From positions 225,452,667 to 225,516,666 of the forward strand of contig CM045758.1 of the NCBI GenBank assembly GCA_025200525.1: DNA of 64,000 bases. The letters run 5' to 3'. The notes under the pieces are model-generated. The model worked only from the letters and a program-made list of their open reading frames with translations. It was not told the origin of the DNA and ran no database searches. A program made the position numbers and the translations under genes. This document shows positions 1 to 10,689 of the stretch, in pieces; positions within the stretch are counted from its first letter, which is position 1, and the number at the start of each line of letters is the position of its first letter. This DNA comes from Camellia lanceoleosa (lineage: Eukaryota > Streptophyta > Magnoliopsida > Ericales > Theaceae).

Positions 1-971
1 GCCACTTTGGCCGCTCGAGCATACTGAAGAAAATGTCCAAAACTGCTGAGAGGGTGTTTTCTGCGCTCGAGCGTGCTCCCCTCCGCTCGAGCGGACAGAG
101 CAAAACTCCGAATTTCTGGTTCTTCTTCACTTTTTCAAACTCCACTCTCTTCTTTCCAAAATCAACTTCTAATACATGAACCCAAATCCCAAAATACTTG
201 AAACTCATCTTAAATCAACATCAAAACTTCAATTCGAAACCCATATGGAACATTAGCAAGATCGAACCCATGAATTAAGTTGGAAAAGCCATGAACATGC
301 ACAAGAAAGCTTCATTTTCAACTTCCATGGAGGTCACCCTCAAAAATGCCAATAAACCATAAATCATATCATTTTAAAGCCATAATCTGGAGTTCAACAT
401 ACTAGAGGTCAAAGAGCAACAATCAATTTCATGAAAATCTTACCTTGATCTTTGATTTGGAGGAACTAGACTTGATTTCCCTTTCTTCTCCCTTGGTTCT
501 CCCTTTCTTCCTCTTCCTTTCCCTTGCTCCTCTCTTCTCACGATTTTCTCTCTTCTCTCTTCTCTCTTCTCTCTCCAGATATTTCTCTCTTTTGGTTTTT
601 GAGTCAAATAGGTCAACACATCCTTATCTAATAACATATATATCTATATAATCAATTTACTCATAACACTTAGCCAAACAAGGCCCTTGTTTGCTTATAA
701 CAACTATGCCAAAACATTTGAGCCAAACGGAACTTAGCGAATCAGATAAATTTCAGTCTTCAATTTATTTTCTCAAAAGCCTCTAAAAATTCCCGGTATC
801 ACATAGACATGTTCAATTTCATTTCCTGAACCCATTACGATCTTCAATTTCAATCCCGAAGTCATGGTCTTAACAGATAATTTTCTAAATCAAACAGGTA
901 TTCTTCAATTAAATTATACTAACACATCATTAATTACCAATAATTAAATCATACAGTTCCGGGTCATTACA
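1..971 (+). mobile_element. LTR-retrotransposon terminal fragment (right end of an LTR)
   Basis: The stretch has no credible coding sequence. It contains several copies of the palindromic core CGCTCGAGCG near its left end (about 10-100) and a long CT-rich tract (470-600). It ends in ...GGGTCATTACA at 971, which fits the CA-3' terminus of a plant LTR. Directly after it begins the conserved exon of an ICE1-like gene with no 5' part, so the element appears to have inserted at, or recombined with, the intron/exon boundary. The left end lies outside the window, so the matching LTR, a target-site duplication and the superfamily cannot be checked. The LTR assignment is inferred from the terminus and composition. 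Confidence 0.5.
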
Positions 972-1656
972 GTCACCATCCACATGTTCTGTGCCCGCAG
1001 ACCAGGTCTCTTGCTCTCCACCATGAGGGCTCTGGACAACCTTGGGCTGGACATTCAGCAAGCCGTCATCAGCTGTTTCAATGGGTTTGCTTTGTATGTA
1101 TTTATAGCTGAGGTATATGGATCTTATTCTGTCATTATCCTTTTAAGCTTCATTTGCTTCTAAAAAAAAAATCATATCCTTTGCTTGATGAAAGTAACTG
1201 GATAGAATTTATCCTTTGAGAGAGAGAGAGAGAGAGTAACGTGATAGAAGATCAATTACAAGTTATAACTAGCATTCGATGCAATAATTTGTTATCTAAT
1301 CTCCATATGCCAGATGCTTGCATCCCTTTCCACATTCTGAACTAGCAAAGTCCACAATTTTATGGGGTCCAACCTAAAATGAGTTGCCAAACCTCGCTGA
1401 TCTTTTATTTTTGCTATACCTATGAAATTTTATGGACCGACTTTAAATACATCACTCCCTTTTCCTGGGTTTCTACTTTGTGGTAGAGGCCTAATCAGAA
1501 TGTATTTAATTTATTTTCCATGGTTTGGGATCTTTAACCCAGTGTGTAGTATTGGTTTATATTTTGTTTTATCACCAGCAATGCAGGGAAGGCCTAGAAG
1601 TTGTACCCGAGCAGATCAAAGCAGTACTTCTGGACTCGGCTGGTTTCCAGTTGTAG
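972..1656 (+). pseudogene. ICE1: 3' remnant of an ICE1/SCREAM-type bHLH transcription factor (ACT-like C-terminal domain)
   Basis: Two exons are visible. Exon A (972-1112) encodes [20 protein letters not shown] and continues through [20 protein letters not shown]. It ends at a GT donor (1113). Exon B (1579-1656) follows an AG acceptor and encodes QCREGLEVVPEQIKAVLLDS, ending AGFQL-stop. This is the ACT-like C-terminal dimerisation region of ICE1/SCRM proteins, MYC-like bHLH factors acting in cold response and stomatal development. No bHLH domain or start codon is present, because the preceding sequence is transposon. Within the nearly invariant family motif the copy has Tyr and Ile where family members have Asp and Arg (ALYVFIAE rather than ALDVFRAE), and its last residues differ from the usual GFHGMM. 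Loss of the 5' half plus these changes point to a relic. It could still be the true 3' end of a gene split by an intronic insertion. Confidence 0.85.
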
Positions 1657-3738
1657 CTTTGCTCTCCGACATGACATTTGAATTTGCAAAGGGGTGCGGT
1701 GGAGAAAATTTCATGGGATAGTCCGATGATATGGAACTGGCTTCATTCCAGTGGGTAAATGATAAATCCAAGTAGGTTCACCACATGTTTAACCAGGTCT
1801 CTGTATTAGGTTGGATTATTGATAGTGTACTTCTCTCCAGCATTATGCTTGGAAGTAGTACTTGATGCAGCAGTGTTGCCTCCAGTAACTTGAGTTTTTC
1901 TTTCTTTATTTATTTTTAAATAAGATTCTGTGTGTTTGGTTTGAGCTGCTTAGATTAAGTTTTTTGAAAATTGAATTTTTTGATTTTCGTATTTTCTTAT
2001 TTTTAGTGAATGTTTTTAAAATTTTAAATATATTTTTTTTACTTTTTTAGATGCACCTTACTTAGATATATTTAAAAAGTTAAAAAATTGTGAAAAAATA
2101 TTTTAAAAAATTAATAAATACATAAAAATACAAAAAATGGACTGAATTCTTATATATATATATATATATATATTTTTGATATTTAATGAATTTTTAAAAG
2201 ATTTTTTGTACAATTTTTTTACTTTTTAAGTGTATTTATGTTAAGTGTGTCTAAAAAATAAAAAATGCTTAAAATATTAAAAAAATTCAATAAAAATAAA
2301 AAAAATGAAAAATAAGAAAGTAGAATTTTTTTTAAAATGTTTTTGAAAAAATGGAACCAAGCAAGCTGATTGTTTTTCCATTTTTGCTGGCTTTTCTTGC
2401 TTGTTTGTTTCTTTGTTTTTAATTTTTTTTTTTAAAGTTTTTCTAAACGGTGGTGATACATGCACTAATTAATGTACACACTAGTGTAACAACTAGTGTT
2501 ATACTATTATTATTGACTCCACTTATTATATAAATTACAAATATCTAAAGCTTCTAAAATTATATTACATCATTTGTTAGTATACTAGTTAGTACATTAA
2601 TTGATACATATAACATTATTCAGTGTTTTTTTTTTTTTTTTTTCGTGTTTTTTATTTTTGTTTTTAGTTAATATTTTTTTTACTTTTTTAGATGTCATTT
2701 ACTTAGATGTATCTAAATAATAAAATATTTGTAAAAAAATATTTTTAAAATTTAATAAATACACAAAATATGAAAAATGTATTGAATTTTTGTATTTTTT
2801 GGTAGTTAGGGTATTTTTTTTTAAAAAAAAAATCACAAATATTATAATTTTCAAGTGTATTTATATTAGATGTGTCTAAATTTTTTTTTTTAAAAAAAAA
2901 AAACTGCTTAAAAGAATAAAATAATTAATTTAAAATATTAAAATTTAAAAAATAAAAAATAAAGTTTTTTGAAAACTGTTTGGTGAAAACCAAAACTAAA
3001 CAAGCTAATTCTTTTCTAAATGAAATGGCTTAGGCTTTAACTGGAGTAATACGATGTTGATCGCACCAAAATGCAGATGAATCCATGTTAGAAACATGTT
3101 GGAAGGATTGAGGATCATGATGTCAACTTTCAGTTTCGGATCCTACTGTTTAACAAACGATGATTCTTCATCCGTCAGTTACTGTCTGTCCGTAAGATCC
3201 GCCTATTAGAATAATCAGACACATAGCCACCTTTTGTTTTTGTTTTCTCTGTTTTGTTTGCCACCAGGGACGGACGACCAACAAGGCCACGGCCCCGCTC
3301 AAATAAAAAAATACTAGCCGCTTATCCGTACTATGCACGAGATAATTATAAATATTTATATTTATTTTAAAAGTATTTTAATATATAAATTATGTTTTTT
3401 AAAATTTTTTATAAAAATAATTTAACAATCTTATCACTAATCATGGTGTATATATGAAATTAAAAAGGCTACTGCAGTAACTATGCACGGGTTGTATCTA
3501 TAATTATTTGTATGAGGAGATTTTAAATGGTGATTAGGGATTTTGACTAAATCAATAAATGTAGGCATGTGGAAAGACATGTGGATTGAAAAAAAGTTAA
3601 TAAATGCTGATTAGGAGATTTTGGCCAAATCAATAAATGCTGAGTTTTTTTTAAATAAAAAATTTAAAAAATTAAGGTTAGGAGATTGGACCTCTATGTG
3701 AATTGTGATTTTTAAATGTTTTTTTTTATTTTTTTTAA
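1657..3738. other. AT-rich intergenic DNA with degenerate MITE-like repeats
   Basis: No credible gene. Two stretches (about 1926-2430 and 2640-3000) share recurring pieces such as TTTTTTACTTTTTTAGATG, ACTTAGAT(G)TATCTAAA and TAAGTGTGTCTAAA. Both end in sequence of the type (G)AAAACCAAA..AACAAGC. They look like old related AT-rich MITEs, but boundaries and target-site duplications could not be fixed. A (TA)n run lies at about 2153-2172 and a (GA)n run at about 1219-1236, the latter inside the ICE1-like intron. Confidence 0.4.
2449..2615. mobile_element. Short AT-rich MITE-like repeat, family member 1
   Basis: About 165 bp with inverted ends built on ACTAATTAATGTAC and GTACATTAATTGATAC. The middle reads CTCCACTTATTATATAAATT and then ACAAATATCTAAAGCTTCTAAAATTA. 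The same order of motifs recurs near 8768 and near 62072, so this is a dispersed family. No target-site duplication was resolved. Confidence 0.5.
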
Positions 3739-3744
3739 ATGTCT

Positions 3745-4025
3745 TATTTTTTTTTCCTTTTTTATATTATATTAAAGTTTAATATTTTGATAATAATCAT
3801 ATGTGTTAGGCTTTTCAATGAATTAAATGTCTTTTTTTTTTATTATATTTTATTAAAGTTTAATATTTTGATAATAATCATATGTGTTGGATTTTTTAAT
3901 AAATTTTTTTATGCTTGTTCTTAATACTTATTTTTTTCTTTTTTATATTATATTAAAGTTTAATATTTTGATAATAATCATATGTGTTGGACTTTTCAAT
4001 AAATTTTTTATGCTTGTTCTTAATG
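3745..4025. repeat. Tandem repeat of about 95 bp, three imperfect copies
   Basis: The block TATTAAAGTTTAATATTTTG followed by ATAATAATCATATGTGTT, then TTTTCAATAAATTTTTTATG or a variant, occurs at about 3770, 3853 and 3951. Each copy is preceded by a T-rich spacer. A shorter fourth piece (ATAATCATATGTGTTGAGAT) lies near 4050. No coding potential. Confidence 0.8.
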
Positions 4026-4383
4026 CATTAAATTGTTATTATGAGAGATAATAATCATATGTGTTGAGATTTTTCAATGAATTCATGTGTTAGATTTCAA
4101 AAAAAAAATTTTAAGATTGTTCTTAATGCATTAAAGTATTATTATGATGGTAAGACTTGGGAGTTGGAAGAAATTAATAAATGCTAAGATTTTTTTTTTA
4201 AAATCAAAAAATCAAAAAATTTAGATTGAGAGATTGAAATTTCTACAAGGCTTGGGGTTAAAAACTATTTTTTGCTTAATATATAGTATAGATTATTAAT
4301 ATATATTACTTTTAAATTTAATATTAATAATAAATAATTGTTTAAGCAAAGATGGTCCGCGTTGTTGCTTTTGTCATTGTTAA

Positions 4384-4604
4384 ATGCGTCCCACCGGGAA
4401 AATGGGTTGGTTTTTTAATTTTTTGATTTTTTTTTTTTGCGAAGAGTTTTAAATTTTTTTAAATTTTTTTGATTTTTTTATGAGAGAGAATGTAATGATT
4501 ATGAATTGGATGTGATGTTTTGTCTTATTGGACTAAAAAATTTATTTTCTTTTTGTGACTATTTTAACCCAAAAAATCTTGAAACCAACTTGCCAAACGG
4601 AGGC
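4384..4604. mobile_element. Tourist-like MITE (TAA target-site duplication)
   Basis: A 221-bp AT-rich segment flanked by TAA on both sides (4381-4383 and 4605-4607). The ends form a loose inverted repeat: GGGAAAATGGGTTGG on the left against CCAACTTGCCAAACGGAGGC on the right. A 3-bp TAA duplication is typical of PIF/Harbinger elements. The right end resembles that of the element at 8364-8602. The TIRs are poor, so the call is moderate. Confidence 0.45.
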
Positions 4605-4758
4605 TAAGTCTCTTCTTTTCATTAAAAAAAAAAAAAAACTAAACATAGCATAAAAAATAAAATTTAATTAAAAATTCACTTCTATTTCTTGTTGAGAAAG
4701 AGACCGAAAGTAGAAAGAAAAAAAAAAACCTAAGAAGGGTTTTGATGTGCTGTATACC

Positions 4759-5155
4759 TAGAGTTGTAAATCTGACCTGACTTGGTCTATGGCAGGCCTC
4801 ACAGACTTTTATTAAAATTCGGGTTGGGCCGGGCCGGCTCACAGGCCAAAAAATGAAGCTCAGACCCAAGCCTAGGCGCAGGGATATTCGGGGCGGTCAG
4901 ATGGGCCTGAGCCTGCCCTCAGCCTTGGGCGGATTTGACCAAATTTTTTTTTAAAATTTTTTTTAAAAAAATTTATATCAAAAATTTATTATTTTTTACT
5001 AAAAAATACACCGGGTCTCGGATAGATCAGACCTTGAACCGGGTTTTGAGTGGGTTTTAAGCGGATTGATAGGCTGGCCTCCGAGTCGGGCTTCAAAATG
5101 ATGACCCAAGCCTAGGGACTCGGGCCCACCCCGGGCGGTCATTTTTACACTCCTA
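4759..5155. mobile_element. hAT-like non-autonomous transposon with 8-bp target-site duplication
   Basis: A GC-rich island (GGGCCGGGCC, CCCCGGGCGG) inside AT-rich DNA. The left end TAGAGTTGTAAATCTGACC matches the reverse complement of the right end, TAGGAGTGTAAAAATGACCG. The flanks are TGTATACC (4751-4758) and TGTACACC (5156-5163), an 8-bp duplication with one mismatch, as expected for hAT elements. No transposase is encoded. Confidence 0.7.
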
Positions 5156-5608
5156 TGTACACCGTTTTATTAATTAAAAATCTAGTTTTTTTTTTTTGAA
5201 ATCAAATCAACATGGGAACATAAAAAAAAAGTGTTGCTTGTGCCATTAATCTTCTCATTATTACAAGTGGGTGAGTCATATTCTCTTTTATTATTGTTTT
5301 CAATTTATAATACTTTTATTATTATTTTTTTTTTTTCCTTTCAATGTCATGTTGATACAATTGTAAATTTTTTAATTTTACATATTAAGAAAAAAAAATC
5401 ATGAATTTAGGACGTATGATCTCAATTACTAGGTTTTTTTTTTTAATCATATTTGAAAAAATTTAATTTAATTTAGATTAAGTGTTATAAATTCAAAATT
5501 AAAATAAATTCAGACTTGTATATAATTTATGTGTTAAATCTTTAATTTATGTCTTAACTCCCTGCAAATGAATTCCTCGTTGCGTCGCTGTTTGCCACCA
5601 CCACTTTA

Positions 5609-5964
5609 GGCTTGTTTTGGGAACCTGGTTGGTAGCCACGTTCTGGCGTTTGATGCAAAAGCCAAACGTGGCTTTTTTTGTGCAAAAACTCATTTGGGAA
5701 GTTGATGAAAACGCCATCTCATATTTTTGTCTTTTTGTGCTGAAATTACAAGATTATCCTCCATATTTATAACTTGAGAGTAAATTTTTTAATTTGAGGT
5801 GGGGGTAATTTGGTCATTTTATTATGATTTGACATTATAAATAAATATTAATCAAAAAAGCCAAAAGCAACTTTTTACCAACTTCCCAAATTATTTGTCT
5901 AAAAAAGCCAAAAGCTTGGTTAAAAGCCAAAAAGTCACTTTTTACCATCTTCCCAAAACAACCC
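5609..5964. mobile_element. Tourist-like MITE with TTA target-site duplication, copy 1
   Basis: A 356-bp element starting GGCTTGTTTTGGGAA and ending TTCCCAAAACAACCC, flanked by TTA at 5606-5608 and 5965-5967. Inside are repeated words of the type CAACTTTTTACCAACTTCCC and GCCAAAAGC, near both termini. The same family recurs at 21777-22107. A TTA duplication is the PIF/Harbinger hallmark. Non-coding. Confidence 0.75.
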
Positions 5965-8363
5965 TTAGTCTTGTTGGTAACTTTATTGCTCTAACCATGG
6001 TTAATACTTAGCTCTAGTTTAGTTATCATTTTAGGGCTAAAAAAATACAAAATGACAAAATAGGTTAAATAAACTAATAAGGAAAAATATTACATCCAAT
6101 CCATAATCATTATATTTTTTTTCTCACAAAAATAAAAAAAGTCAAAAAATTCAAATCAAACGAGATTAAAAAAGTCAGGTTAAAAAACTCCCAACACAAA
6201 AAAGTTGGCTATATTAGTCAATACCAAACGAAACTTTGGACTATCTTCAATAGATCGTGCTATTTCAATTATGTCAATACAATATCTTAGCATGCTATAG
6301 TGTTAGAAGTGTCACTGCAACTGGGCCTTGTTTGACAAATACATGTTTTAGTTAAAAAGTCATTATAAGTTGTCACATTATTCTCTTTATTTTTCTGCAT
6401 ATCTTTTAATAAAAAATTAAAAAATTACTAAAATAATTTGTTCCAAGGCCTTAATTTCGATCATACGTTACGATTGTGTATACCTAATCATATATATATA
6501 TATATATATTCACAGCATCTTTAAATTTAATCTTCAATTTAAAAAACTATAATATAATGATTAATATTTATAAAAATTTGAATTTTTTTATTTAATTCAA
6601 ACTTACACTAATAAATTCCTTAACAACTCTATTGGAGCAAGAAAATGAATTTTTTTTTGCTACTCTTTTCTTTTTCTACTTACTGTTGGCTTATTTTTCT
6701 TACAAAGGAAAATATCATAAATGTGAGCGTACCAATAAGGATTGAAAAATCCTTACAGATTAAATTCAGGCTAATTATCAAGCTATTGCGTTGACGATTC
6801 TTTTATCTCAATGAAGAGAACTTCAAAATTGTCAAGTGTTAAAGAAAAGAATAATGAAAGAAAAATAGAAAAATGATTGAATGAACAATCAAAGTAACAA
6901 TTACTTATCTCTACTCCTATGTCTTGAAAAGAAAGTGCATAAAATGCTTCGAAAAGGAAATGTTGAAAATAAATACTTTGAAAAGAAAGTGCGTAAAATA
7001 AAATGTAGGAAATATAAATAATAAGAAAAATATAAATTAATTGTCTTTGATTCGAATTCTGGCCTTTATAAGGTAGTCATGAATGACTATTTATAGGTAA
7101 ACATTTATAGGAAAAAATTACTTAAAACTACCGACTCCTCCACCACCTCTATTTCATACTACATGATCTTTCATAACTTCCTTCAACCTCTACTTCATAC
7201 TCTATATTCTTCACTTTATTCTCTATCATCTTTTCATATTTTATAACTTTTCATAACCCCAAATAAATAAGAAGATTTCATATATCCTGCAATTATGTCC
7301 AACACTTACACACCTAAATACGAGAAATTATTTAGTGATTGTAGTTGTGAAATGTTACTCTACGCCATTCATGTTAAGACGCATGTTCTGTTACTTCTTA
7401 AAAAGAGACAAAAATGAAAAAGGGGCACCATCTTATTTTTGCAGCAAATTATAAATATATTCATTGGAGATGTCATTTGGACATTGACGGGTAAAAGAAT
7501 GATAAAAAAGTATTTATTTTAAGACAAAATTTCAAAGTAACATAAATTTTAAAAAATATTTATAAAGAAGTGATAAATTTAATAAATATTAATACTAATT
7601 AAAATTATAATTATTTCTATGAATATGTAATAATTTTTTCTAAATATCACAGAATGATAATTTATCCTCATTATAATAATGCACGTGTCTTTTATTTTGT
7701 TATATATTTTTTTGGACCAATGTATAAAGAGTCTTTTGAGTAGAGATCAGTAAAGTCCCGGACACCAATTTAGGATTCGTTTTAGAAAAAAAAAATTGGA
7801 TTGACATTTTAATGTTTTTTTTTTTTTTTTGGCTACATTAGTTTCGTTTGAAATTTTTTTTGTTTTTTTTATAAGATAAAAAATAAAATAATTACAATTT
7901 AAATGTAACATTTTATTTTATTAATTTATTTAATTCATTTAACTTATTTTGTCTTTTTATATTTGTGGGTAAATTATAAATATATTTTTGAGGTTTGTTT
8001 AAAATACAAATTGTCCCTATGATTTGAAAAATTACAAATATTCCCTTATTATAATTTTTTATTTAACAGAATTAACTAAAAAAATAAAATTCATAATTAC
8101 TCTCCTATACAATAATAAAATTACCTAAATTATTAATTGAAACATATTTTTAACATCATTAAAAACTATTAATTGATTTGATGATTTATTAATAAAATGG
8201 GCGATATGTTATAAAATTAGAAACCTCAAGAGGTGAAATGTAATTTTCAAAATCACAGAAAATGATTCGTATTTTAATCAAATCTTAAAAAATGTATTTA
8301 TAATTTACCTTATATTTTTTTAGTCACAATCTAAATCCAAATCACTTGTCAAATGAAGACTAA
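5965..8363. other. AT-rich intergenic DNA, probably several decayed MITEs
   Basis: No gene is visible. About 6000-6240 and 7845-8360 have weak inverted ends of the TTAG...GTTTG(A/G) / CAAA(T/C)GAAGACTAA type and may be related to the elements at 4384 and 8364. A (TA)n run lies near 6489-6508. The segment 6820-7080 has purine-rich repeats (GAAAAGAAAGTGC, GAAAATAAATAC) without coding potential. Confidence 0.35.
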
Positions 8364-8602
8364 GGCTCCATTTAGGAAATGGGTTAACATTTTGATTTTT
8401 TGACTTTTTGATTTTTTTAACTATCTTAACATGGGATTAAAAAGTCTAATATTGAAGAGCTTTTGACTTTTTTATAAGAAAAAAATATAATAATTATAAG
8501 TTAGATATAATATTTTATCTTATTAAATTAAAAAAATTTATTTTATTTCTTGTAATTATTTTAATCAAAAAAAATCCTCAAATCCAACTTCCAAACATTG
8601 GC
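8364..8602. mobile_element. Tourist-like MITE (TAA target-site duplication)
   Basis: A 239-bp element. The left end GGCTCCATTTAGGAAATGGG matches the reverse complement of the right end, GCCAATGTTTGGAAGTTGG. It is flanked by TAA at 8361-8363 and 8603-8605. The interior is T-rich and non-coding. The family resemblance to 4384-4604 lies mainly at the right end. Confidence 0.65.
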
Positions 8603-8767
8603 TAAAAGAACAACTCACTTACCTACAAAACAATTGGCAAGAATGGGTAAAGGCGTTGTTGGTGGCGTGTGTGCTCCTCCTCCTCCGCCCATAGGGTTAC
8701 GCTTAAAAATTTGAGAAGATCAGCGGCTGGGATGAAGTCTGTGATAAAGAAAAAGTTTATTTTGAGA

Positions 8768-8910
8768 AAGTAGTGTTACATATATTAATTAATGTACTAC
8801 TATTAATTATAACATTATTATTAATTAAATTAATTATATAAATTACAAATATAAAAAATATCTTAAATTATGTTATATTGTTAATTAATACACTAATACT
8901 ATATATAGTA
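8768..8910. mobile_element. Short AT-rich MITE-like repeat, family member 2
   Basis: It contains AGTGTTACATATATTAATTA at the left, a central TAATTATATAAATTACAAATA and TTATGTTATATTGTTAATTA, and ends in AATACACTAATACTATAT. The order and wording match the repeats at 2449-2615 and 62072-62250, but it is shorter. Confidence 0.45.
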
Positions 8911-9779
8911 TTGTTAATTTTAAAAAAAACAATCAAAATGAAAACTGCGTCAAAATCCCTACTGTCAACTCATTCCATTTTCTCTGTAACAGGAAGGAGG
9001 AAAAGTTTGCATTCTAACATACACTAAAAACTGGTCAAACGCTAAATAAAGTCGCGCCGACTCAAATCAAAACCATTCAAAATTAATCCCATGAATTTGA
9101 CTTTGATTTTGACTTTGACTTTGAGGTGGCCTGTTGATTAGTTGAGTTGAGTTGGGTTGAATTGTGTTAGGTTAAATTAGTAAGTCAATTCAATTATGAT
9201 AAAATTTGTCATACTGTTTTAAAAATAGATCTACCCATTCAATTTATTTATATAATATATATATATAACAATTATTTTGTATTATTTATACATAATTTTT
9301 TCTTCTAAATTTAATATTATTAATCAAATAAAAACTCTCCTGTTATTTTCATTATATTTTATATATGAATTTTGTATTAGAATTCTAAATGAATAGTACA
9401 ATTTCCTAGTAAAGAAAGTTAAAAGAAACAGTAAAATCGACCGACCGACCGACCTATTATATTAATTTTGATAATGATGAGTGAAAAGAAAAATTAATTA
9501 CTTGAGTTTGATTAATCAAAAATTAATTTATTATATAAATAAACATAATTATAAACTCAATAATTATAAATAAATTAAACTTAAACAATGAATGTACAAC
9601 TTATGTTGGGTCAAATTTAAATTTATTAAATCAAACTTAAAATAGACGCGACTCGTCTCGTAGGCTGTTACAAAAACAACACAGGCAGGCAGACACGTTT
9701 TCCTCGCTAGCTCGGTCGCTGGCGTTCCACCGGACCACAACAGAGAAAGAGAACCTCTCAACTCAAGGAATAACAACCA
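8911..9779. promoter_or_regulatory. Upstream region of the aspartate kinase gene
   Basis: About 870 bp without a credible gene. It contains short microsatellite-like runs (TTTGACTTTGACTTTGAC at about 9099-9120, CGACCGACCGACC at about 9438-9450, and (TA)n near 9257). It becomes GC-richer from 9650 towards the presumed transcription start. A promoter is inferred from position only; no single TATA box stands out. Confidence 0.35.
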
Positions 9780-9883
9780 CCCTACCTACCTAGTACCTAC
9801 CTAGACCACTCCAACACCACCACCACCTCTTCCTCTGCTTTTGAGACTTCCCCTCCCTGTTCTGTTCACAGATCTGTCTGCAG
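9780..9883 (+). other. AK: Probable non-coding first exon (5' UTR) of the aspartate kinase gene
   Basis: A CT- and ACC-rich leader (CCTACCTACC..., ACCACCACCACCTCTTCCTC) ends in GTCTGCAG followed by the donor GTACGT at 9884. The matching acceptor is probably GTCCATGTGCAG ending at 10422, giving a second 5'-UTR exon 10423-10689 that runs to the ATG. The transcription start is a guess. Confidence 0.5.
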
Positions 9884-10422
9884 GTACGTTTCGTAATTTC
9901 CATTTCAGTCATTTTTCTTTCTCCATTGGTACCCCGTTTGGGTTTGGGTTTGGGTTTGGGTTTGGGTTTGGGTTTGGCTGGTAATAAAATGCGGGAAAGT
10001 TAAAAAAAGAAATAAAAACTTGTGATTGTGATTGTGATTGTGTTGAGATCCGGGATGCCAATTAAACAACAGTAACATATTTTGTTGGTTAAAAATCTTT
10101 TTCAACGACAGCGAGCACACACACACAGCTGCATCAAACAGTTTCAAAATTACGTATTAGTATTTGTCCTCTCCGTTTCCTCAATTCTCTCCTCCCGCCG
10201 CGACCAAACTGCAAATTAGTGTTTCTTTAAATTAAATTAAATTAAATAAATGTCTCCTCCTGTCTTTGTCTTTGTCTTTGTCTCCTCTCCTGTTATTTTA
10301 TATAAATTTCCATTCTGTTGGTGTTGGTGTTGGTGTTGGTGTTGGTGTTGGTGTTGGTGTTGGTGTTGGTGTTGGTGTTGGTTTTCAATTAATTAATTCA
10401 ATCAAGTAATGTCCATGTGCAG
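9884..10422 (+). other. AK: 5'-UTR intron of the aspartate kinase gene, packed with microsatellites
   Basis: A predicted leader intron (GTACGT...TGCAG). It carries (TTTGGG)n at 9937-9977 with six GGG runs, (GTGATT)n at 10021-10042, (TGTCTT)n at 10261-10283, and (GTTGGT)n at about 10318-10383 with about 11 units. All are G/T-rich or T-rich on the sense strand. The GGG runs with three-base loops satisfy the usual G-quadruplex pattern. Confidence 0.5.
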
Positions 10423-10689
10423 ATCATTTGGCAGACGAGACGAGCTGAGAAATCTTGCAAGTTCTTGGAATTTATTTACATACTAAAAGAAATTGTCCAT
10501 TTTATTAGATATCATATTGGTGTCAAAACCGGAAAGGCCACTTGTCTCTCACTTTATTGTTTGTTTGAATACCCACCCCCCAACCTTCTCATATTTGTCA
10601 AATTAGCTTGCTTTTGCCACACTCCATTCGCTCTTTTGATAGAATAGCAAAAAGCCTTTTTTTTTTTTTTTTTTTTTTAAATTTTAAAA

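Noticed and set aside
445..651. Open frames on both strands over the CT-rich tract
   Set aside because: Low-complexity translation (Ser/Phe/Leu or Arg/Glu/Lys) inside an LTR-like sequence.
4800..5130. GC-rich stretch as rDNA or CpG-island promoter
   Set aside because: It is bounded by inverted ends and an 8-bp near-perfect duplication, so it is a transposon interior.
9937..9977. Interstitial telomere repeat
   Set aside because: The unit is TTTGGG, not the plant TTTAGGG, and it lies among other microsatellites in a leader intron.
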